A stretch of DNA of 64,000 bases from Actinostola sp. cb2023 (Eukaryota > Cnidaria > Anthozoa > Actiniaria > Actinostolidae), in NCBI GenBank assembly GCA_033675265.1, contig JAUJYZ010001572.1, positions 1 through 64,000 on the forward strand, read 5' to 3'. Position 1 is the first letter of the stretch; each line of letters opens with the position of its first letter. The notes beneath the pieces are model-generated. The model was not told the origin of the DNA. It ran no database searches and saw only the letters and a list, made by a program, of their open reading frames with translations. Of this stretch, positions 57,311 to 64,000 are shown piece after piece. The position numbers and the translations under genes were made by a program.

Positions 57311-57696
57311 ATGAATTTTTTCGCGGTTTGCAAATTAGCGAAAAAAGATGCTCTCGACGGTATGTTTTTAATTGTCAAGGGAATTGTTGGGAGTATAAAA
57401 TGATGGATGAAGGAGGTGTTTATTATCTTGGTGTTCTTTGGTGAAACCGCACGGCTAACTTGGTTATTTTATATCGTTTTAAACCTAAGTTTTTTCGAGT
57501 GTGTTTTTCAGCTACTCTCAATGGAAAGTTCTAAGCAAGCAAGTCTGGCCCAACTACACATGATCGAGATAGAAGGGTGTTCGTAAAAGTTCACTGTGAA
57601 GCAGGGAAACGAGGAACCGACTCAAGTTTAGCGCCAAAGTCCTTCAAGCCGACATGAAAGCACTAATTGCTTTTGTAGCTGGCAAAGACCACTCAA
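57311..57696 (+). repeat. Direct repeat, copy 2
   Basis: Second copy of 56647-57019, with a ~13-bp insertion (CTCAAGTTTAGCG region) and other changes near its 3' end. Confidence 0.85.
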
Positions 57697-57724
57697 AATG
57701 TTCTTTGGTGAAACCGCCCAGCTA

Positions 57725-57834
57725 ACTTATTATTATTATTATTAGTAGTAGTAGTAGTAGTAGTAGTTAGTAGTAGTAGTAGTAGTAGTAGTATCTTATT
57801 ATTATTATTTTTATTTTTATTATTATTATTGTTG
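57725..57834 (+). repeat. ATT/GTA trinucleotide microsatellite
   Basis: ATT repeats, then AGT repeats, then ATT/TTTTA repeats. Confidence 0.9.
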
Positions 57835-58003
57835 TTGTGGTTATTAACTTGGTTATTGAATTTGTAACATTGTTGTTTGTATGGAATACGCCATATGCTG
57901 ACGAGAATTTTGTTTTTCCGTAGGGGTGCTTGTGATTTGAACTAAGCCCTTTTCTATGAAGATGGATTCCCGTTTTGATTGTTAAGACCGCAGAGGAAAA
58001 GAG

Positions 58004-58280
58004 GGACCACCTGTGCCCAGTAAGAATCGTGGGACCATCTGTGCCTGGAAAGCAATCGGGACCATCTGTGCCCAGTGAGGATTGTGGGACCATCTGTGCC
58101 CTTAGTGATTACATGGGACCATCTGTGCCCAGAGAGCAATCGGGACCATCTGTGCCCAGTGAGGATGGTGGGACCATATATTCCCGGTAAGTATTGTGGG
58201 ACCATCTGTGCCCAGAGAGCAATCGGGACCATCTGTGCCCAGAGTGCAATCGGGATCATCGGTGCCCAGTAAGCAATGTG
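58004..58280 (+). repeat. ~27-bp minisatellite with GGGACCATCTGTGCCC core
   Basis: About ten units, each a GGGACCATCTGTGCCC core plus a variable 11-bp spacer. Long ORFs across it (133 aa on -) are repeat artefacts. Confidence 0.92.
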
Positions 58281-58484
58281 GGTGTATCGGTGGTCCCAAG
58301 TGCCTAAAGTGCTCCGAGGCGTGCCTAGAGGGGACGATCTGTGCCCCGTTTCCAAAATGGTAACTTTTGTATCTTCAGAGAGAGATAAATTGTAATTGAC
58401 CGTTTGAAGGGTCGTGTTGTGCCCATTTATATTAAATTAAATTGGAATATGGTATTCCTGTTAACATTATTAATACGTAAATTT

Positions 58485-58950
58485 GGGACGTGATGTGCCC
58501 GTAGGGACGTGATGTGCCCATTAAATTGCAGTGATAATGGGACGTGATGTGCTCGTTAATATTATGTAATGATAGGGACGTGATGTGCCCGTAGGGACGT
58601 GATGTGCCCATAAAATTTCAGTGATATTGGGACGTGATGTGCCCGTTAATGTCATGTAATGATAGGGACGTGATGTGCCCGTAGGGACGTGATGTGCCCA
58701 TAAAATTTCAGTGATATTGGGACGTGACGTGCCCGTTAATGTCATGTAATGATAGGGACGTGATGTGCCCGTAGGGACGTGATGTGCCCATAAAATTTCA
58801 GTGATATTGGGACGTGATGTGCCCGTTAATGTCATGTAATGATAGGGACGTGATGTGCCCGTAGGGACGTGATGTGCCCATAAAATTGCAGTGATATTGG
58901 GACGTGATGTGCCCGTAAATATTATTGTAGGATTGGGACGGTATGTGCCC
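58485..58950 (+). repeat. 90-bp minisatellite with GGGACGTGATGTGCCC core
   Basis: Five units starting at 58485, 58575, 58665, 58755 and 58845. Each 90-bp unit contains three GGGACGTGATGTGCCC cores with different spacers. The 173-aa ORF on the minus strand is an artefact of the repeat. Confidence 0.92.
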
Positions 58951-59086
58951 GTAAACATGAAGTAAAATGGGGATTGAAGTGCCAATAAACCTTTGAATGT
59001 TAAATTCCCTTGTAGTTGACTTCGTTTGCCCTTGCTCCTCAATAGGAGGGTTTTTTATTTATTTATTTTCCATACTGAATCTTTGT

Positions 59087-59935
59087 GTTTTTCAGTGTTA
59101 AGTTATCACTGCAGAGTGCCTGTCCCAAGTAGTATGCCTAATTTACAAGATCCAGAGGTGGTCTATGATACGATTGATGTGATAGCCCAAGTGCTTCATT
59201 GGTTTGTGATCTTTATTGTTGATCAACCATTCTTATTATCTTTTGTAATACTACATGATGCCTTATCGGATTCAATTGGAGCTAAGCTGTTTACTTATTA
59301 ACAACGACTATTATTGTTATGTAACATCGTTACTTATTCTTGATCATGTACATAATGATCTTATTTCTACCTGATATGATGGTACAAGTATGTCAGCAAA
59401 ACGTTGTACCTTGTGGCATTACTAATGATTTCAGTTTTGTTAAGTTATCGCTGCAGAGTGCCTCAGTGTCCCAAGTGGTAAGATAATTTACAAGATCCAT
59501 GCAGAGGTGGTCTATGATATGATTGATGTGATAGCCCAAGTGCTTCATTTGTTTATGATCCTTATTGTTGATCAGCCATTCGTATTATTTTTTGTAATAC
59601 TACATGATGTTTAATCGGATCAATTGGAGCTAAGCTGTTTATTTAATAACAATGACCATGGTTAAGGTTAATTAATTACAAGATTAATTATGTAATATCT
59701 TTACTTATTCTTGACCATGTGCATAATTATCCTATTCTACCTGATATGATGGTGCAAGTTTGGCACCGAAACGTTGTACTTCATGTAGCATCGCTAATTA
59801 TTTCAGTTTATTAAGTTTTCTCTATCAGAGTGCTAGCTGTCTCTCCACTGTCGCAAGGGGAGGCTCAGGCAGAAGCTTGTAACGCACAACCAGCGGTCTA
59901 TCATTCTATCTATGTCAGTGATGATCAAGGTTCGT
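59087..59935 (+). repeat. Three degenerate exon-like units with YxxI motifs
   Basis: Unit 1 (about 59087-59420) and unit 2 (about 59421-59800) are clear duplicates; unit 3 (about 59801-59935) matches only at its start. Each begins with a TTTCAG acceptor-like site followed by TTAAGTT and GAGTGCC. Unit 1 reads SMPNLQDPEVVYDTIDVIAQ before a possible donor; unit 3 reads EACNAQPAVYHSIYVSDDQ. Unit 2 is interrupted by stops. They may be duplicated cytoplasmic-tail exons, but this is weak. Confidence 0.3.
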
Positions 59936-61019
59936 GATTGGCTATATACTATGTATAGTTCTAGATTACAGGTTGTGAAATACGCAGTTGATTCGTAGGG
60001 TAAACTAAAGACTTTAATTAGTCAATACTGAAATATTGTAACAAAGTTATACTGCTGGATGGAAGAAATTGTAAGTTATCTGACTTTGTCAAAATATCGT
60101 AAGTGGGAAATAGGAATCAGTAAGAAGTAATTTTGACGAAGTATAGTGTCTTGGGTGTGGTAGATAAATGTGGTCAACAATGTCGAAATAGGTGGAGTAC
60201 AGTCCGAATGATAAAAGAAAATAGGAAATTGATCTAGAATATAATCTGGTTCTAATGACTTAGTTTATCAATTAATGAGAAGTATGTACTAGTTGTTTTA
60301 TCTAAGAGTATATTGAGAATACACAACAATTAATTAAGTTGTCAGTAAAAATCCGTAATTCAGTAGTTGACATACATTCACCTGAATCAATTGTACGTGT
60401 TTTTTCTTTTTGTTGTGGTGTTTTTTCATTTCTCATTTCAGATATTTTCTCCAACACTTCCATACTTCAAAGTTTGGCCGACCGCACTTATTCTTCATAT
60501 TCACATATGATATATTCGATAATTCAGTTGTAAACCTTAAATCTCCAAAGGTATAATACGTCTTAGCATAGTTGGGGCTACACGTTCCCCAATTTTTCCA
60601 CTCTGTGGTTTTAGGGTTCTCGTGTCAGGCTATGACGTGTAGATTAACTATGTATTATTTTGTTGAACCATGTACGACATGCATGTACTAATTGTTGTTG
60701 AAATAATCTCGCAATGGCATTGATGGCATTGGCACGGTTGACCCACACGCCCTTTCATTGGCATGGCTGTCCAGAAGAAAAGAAAAGGAACTTGTTATAT
60801 TATATGCGTCGAGCACTTGTACTCTACTATGGTTCCATTTCTGATGTTGAAAGTTAGGATTTGATCATGAAGCAGAGCGCAGCCAGACAATATGTCAAAG
60901 TCCAGTGTACATGTATAGCCCTCACTTGGGAGGAGCCTTGAACTTGAACTCGGCCGTTTTATGAGAGCCTAATATATTGTATGAATGTATCGGTTGTTTT
61001 GATTGCTGTTAATAAATAC
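59936..61019. other. Intergenic or intronic DNA
   Basis: No coding sequence supported; the 64-codon ORF at 60339 has no recognisable domain. Confidence 0.4.
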
Positions 61020-61093
61020 GTGCGGTTCCCAGCCAGAGCACACAACCACCAAAGGGTGTGGAGTAATGAGTTATTAAAAAATTTAGGCGAGAG
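61020..61093 (+). repeat. 74-bp dispersed repeat, copy 2
   Basis: Second copy of 57237-57310. Similarity stops at GCGAGAG. Confidence 0.9.
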
Positions 61094-61110
61094 CAAATAT
61101 TTTGACACAC

Positions 61111-61268
61111 CTTATTATCTTTGTCAGCTGTATTAATAAAGATTTCCTTTAGGAGTTTCTCCGTCCTTAGACGATCCCCTATATTAGGGATCAGTTCCTG
61201 AAGAAGTTCTTTGTCATCACTGCTATTAAATAGCAGCTGCAGTGTCTCTATGTTGTCTACGCTGTTTT
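61111..61268 (-). CDS. Isolated exon, possibly SAM-like
   Basis: On the minus strand a good acceptor (TTTCTGTTCAG) is followed by a 158-bp open exon ending at AAG before GTGTGT. It reads SVDNIETLQLLFNSSDDKEL, then LQELIPNIGDRLRTEKLLKE. The ELIPxIGDRLR pattern resembles the end of SAM-type helical domains used for protein-protein contacts. Neighbouring exons were not found, so this may be a live exon of a gene spanning the region or a remnant. Confidence 0.35.
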
Positions 61269-61535
61269 CTGAACAGAAACAACATATATTTTCTATTGTT
61301 ATGCGATTGAATTCATATCATTTGGGAAATGTTTATTTAACGGTTTTCAAAGGATGCGTGTATATAAGGCGAACCCCGTGGGTATTTTCAGATTGGATCG
61401 ATTTGGGTATTTAAGGCGGTGGCTAGTCAGATTCGTTCTCACACTCTCGAAAGTCATCAACTGGCGTTTAACCTAACTGCCCGCCCACCCGCCCACAATC
61501 ACAAGCTCATTTATTCAATCTATTCATGTTTTTGA

Positions 61536-61736
61536 TTGTTCTTGTTAGGCCGTTCAGAGTATGCTTCAAGCGCCAGCAAGTGCTACCGTTGTGGACGTGT
61601 CGGTCACTGGGCCAAAACGTGTAGGTTGGGATGGTCCCAAAGTCTGCCAACAAACAGAAGCGGGTTCTATTTTACGAACAGCGCCACACCTTCTCGTGCC
61701 GGAGCAGGAAATAACTTCGAAGGTGCAACAAAATGA
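61536..61736 (+). CDS. Zinc-knuckle end of a DIRS-type gag
   Basis: Open frame with CYRCGRVGHWAKTC (CX2CX4HX4C knuckle), preceded by a splice-acceptor-like TTCTTGTTAG just before GCCGTTC. It stops at 61736. The upstream gag part is not seen next to it, so it may be on an earlier exon. It overlaps the reverse transcriptase frame by about 175 bp in a different frame. Confidence 0.6.
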   Translation: MFLLGRSEYASSASKCYRCGRVGHWAKTCRLGWSQSLPTNRSGFYFTNSATPSRAGAGNNFEGATK

Positions 61737-63728
61737 AGATTGGAGTTTTATGGATGGCTTGGTAGAGGTAAACGAACAATTAGAGAACAGTGAATATGAT
61801 AACTCGTGTGTTCATAGTGGCCCAGCACAAGTTAAAGGCAATTTAAAAAGAAACATTGGATTTTGGCGTAATATTGGGGCTCCTAACTTTATCATATCAG
61901 TGATTAACGACGGCTATTGCCCACCGTTTGAGCAATTACCAGCGAGTATGATTTTGAAAAATAATAGGTCGGCTCTAAATTACAAAGAATTCGTAGAAGG
62001 AGCAATAGAAGAGTTATTAGTTTCCAATCGAGTTTTAGAAGTCGAATCTCTGCCATACGTCGTAAATCCTTTGAGTGTATCCGTCCAACCAAACGGAAAG
62101 AAAAGACTTATCTTGGACTTAAGACATGTGAACAGACATCTAAAGAAACAAAAAGTAAAGTTCGAGGACTGGAAAATAGCATTGTCGTATTTCCAGAAAG
62201 GCTCTTATATGGTTTCTTTTGATCTTAAAAGCGGTTATCATCACATAGATATCCATCCAGACTATCAGTCGTTTTTGGGATTTGGTTGGAAGTTTTCAGG
62301 CGACAGCTCGTTTCGTTATTTTGTCTTTACTGTGTTACCGTTTGGCCTTTCTTCAGCCCCTTATATCTTTACCAAAGTTTTGAAACCACTAGAAAAGTAT
62401 TGGAGGATACAAGGGGTTAATATCGCTCTGTTCCTAGATGATGGATTATTAATTGAATACGAAGAGAACGCGTGTAGAAGCCTATCCCGTAATATCAAGT
62501 CAGATCTAAACAGTTCCGGGTTCATTACTAATGATGAGAAATCTACATGGGAACCATGTCAATCTATCCAATGGTTAGGTCTAGTGTGGAACAGTGAGAT
62601 CGGAACAATTCATATTACTGATAGAAGAGTTGACAATATAGCGGAGACCATTGTTAAGATTTATGATAAAGAGTCGGTAGTGTCCGCTCGCGAGCTAGCT
62701 TCTTTCGTGGGCAAGATCATTTCAGCGGGTGCTGTTTTGGGAACTTGTCAAGAATCATGACAAGATATTGCACTATTTCGATTGTCGCTGCACAGGATTG
62801 GGATTCTAGGTTCAAATTGGATGAATATTGTTTAAGAGAGATAAAATTTTGGGAAACTAATAATTTGGAGAGAAAGAACTTGAGAACAATAAGCGATGAA
62901 CCCCGCAAGAAATCTAACTACATTGTACGTTCAGATGCGAGCGGTACAGGGTGTGGTGCGCATTTAGACCTTAATGGCGAACAAGTGTGTCACAAACAAT
63001 GGGAAGAGAACGAATGCGCGAAGAGCTCCACGTGGAGGGAGTTGTCAGCGATCGAGTTTGCTATAGATTCTTTTTTGCCCCTAATTAAGGGATCCTACGT
63101 GAAGTGGTTCTCCGACAGTCAAACTGCTTGTAAAATTATTCAAGTGGGTAGTATGAAAAAAGAACTGCACGTTATGGCTATTAGGATTTTTCAGGTATGC
63201 ACCAACAACGACATACAACTCGAAATTCAATGGATTCCCCGTTCTGAACTTGAAAAGGCGGATTATATCAGTCGACTCATAGACATAGATGATTGGCAAA
63301 TTACGGTTAGTTGTTTTCAGTATCTTGAGGGCGTATGGGGCGAGCACACAGTAGATTGTTTCGCAAACTACTATAATAAGAAAGTGAACAGATTCTTCTC
63401 AAGATTTTGGAACCCTGGTTGCAGTGGGGTGGATTTCTTCGTCCAGAATATACAGGGTGAAAATTGCTTGGTTGTTCCACCGGTGGATCTAATTGGCAGA
63501 GCTATTCATTATCTATATGCTTGTCGCGCAACCGCCACGCTGGTTGTTCCTTTTTGGCCCTCGTCGTATTTTTGGCCCGTCATCTCGAGGAAGTTCTTCA
63601 GTTACATCGTGGGGTATAAACTGTTCAATGGAAGGAACACGTTAACGCATGGTAGAAACGCTAACTCGTTATTGGGATCCGAACAATTTTACGGAAATGT
63701 CCTAGCAGTTCGCATGAACTTTAGTTAA
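61561..63728 (+). pseudogene. Reverse transcriptase and RNase H of a DIRS-type element, frameshifted
   Basis: The first part (to 62760) has the DIRS RT pattern: IGAPNFIISVINDGY, KKRLILDLRHVNRHLKKQKV, FDLKSGYHHIDIH, VLPFGLSSAPYIFTKVL and the catalytic FLDDGLL. The frame then breaks at about 62739-62745, and a second frame (SRIMTRYCTISI...) continues to 63728. It carries the RNase H core SDASGTGCGAHL, ELSAIEFA and FSDSQTACK, and the following conserved DCFANYYNKKVNRFFSRFWN. A single missing base explains the break. No tyrosine recombinase is in frame afterwards. Confidence 0.8.
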
Positions 63729-63885
63729 GTGTGTTAGAAGTATTTCCGAGTGAAACGGCTAGTACCTATAGAATGGCTGAGGGCAGGTTGTTTGGGGGGT
63801 TGAAGAGTAAATAAACGCTTGGCACTAGTCGAAATGGGGAGAAATGAGACACTTGTATGTCTATAATATAAAAAGAGGTCAGAAA

Positions 63886-64000
63886 AGGAGGCACTGGTCT
63901 GAATTGAAATGATTGTGGCGCTTGCCGAGTAATTGAAGTGAGTCGCTTGACACAAGGAGGCACTGGCCTCGAGTTTAAGTCATGATCGTGGCGCTTGCCC
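63886..64000 (+). repeat. Two degenerate ~46-bp repeats at the window end
   Basis: GGAGGCACTGG(T/C)CT...TGAT(T/C)GTGGCGCTTGCC occurs at about 63886-63925 and again at about 63956-64000, the second reaching the window edge. It may be the 3' untranslated part of the retroelement or the start of a longer array. Confidence 0.6.

Larger units (their letters stand above)
61536..64000 (+). mobile_element. DIRS-type retroelement, 3' part beyond window
   Basis: Gag knuckle, reverse transcriptase and RNase H in the order seen in DIRS elements. The tyrosine recombinase expected in the family is not found before the window ends, and no terminal repeats are identified. Confidence 0.7.

Noticed and set aside
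57954..59042. ORFs of 71-173 codons in the 58-59 kb region
   Set aside because: Translations of the GGGAC...TGTGCCC minisatellites.

Overview
This is a 64 kb piece of an animal nuclear genome. It is AT-rich, its genes are split by GT-AG introns, and it is dense with fold-back and non-autonomous mobile elements. The gene families seen (an iRhom-type rhomboid, P-loop sulfotransferase-like proteins, RING/B-box/filamin/NHL TRIM proteins, a RecQ-like helicase with a DUF6589 protein, a DIRS-type retroelement) point to a non-vertebrate metazoan, probably an early-branching one such as a sponge or cnidarian. The species cannot be fixed from the sequence.

Layout. 1-10.75 kb: five C-terminal exons of an iRhom-like gene on the + strand. 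Its large intron holds a 7.2 kb fold-back element, and its last intron holds a ~0.8 kb CTTG/CCTG satellite. 12.0-17.9 kb and 23.7-30.05 kb: two direct copies of a ~6 kb segment, each with an identical sulfotransferase-like gene on the - strand. They are separated by a cluster of nested elements (18.2-23.7 kb). 30.1-33.1 kb: another hairpin-ended element and a gag-like retroelement ORF. 33.1-42.4 kb: a 9.3 kb DNA transposon with 87-bp terminal inverted repeats, carrying convergent RecQ-like helicase (+) and multi-exon DUF6589 (-) genes. It resembles the helicase-bearing Academ lineage (AcademH). 42.75-52.1 kb: a duplicated TRIM-NHL gene, the first copy broken by an internal deletion and the second an intact 710-aa ORF. 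52.1-61 kb: tandem repeats, minisatellites and decayed exon-like pieces. 61.5-64 kb: a DIRS-type retroelement (zinc knuckle, reverse transcriptase, RNase H) that runs off the window.

Two signals stand out beyond ordinary annotation. (1) A family of elements whose two ends are hairpins rather than simple inverted repeats. Stem bases covary between subfamilies, and between the left and right ends. Three copies can be compared with an uninterrupted copy of their target inside this same window, and all three inserted with no visible target duplication beyond a possible AA. (2) The two TRIM-NHL copies are almost identical, yet multi-base replacements fall at the same two positions of successive NHL blades, as if the binding face were being diversified. 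The iRhom-like gene is also unusual because it keeps residues expected of an active rhomboid protease.
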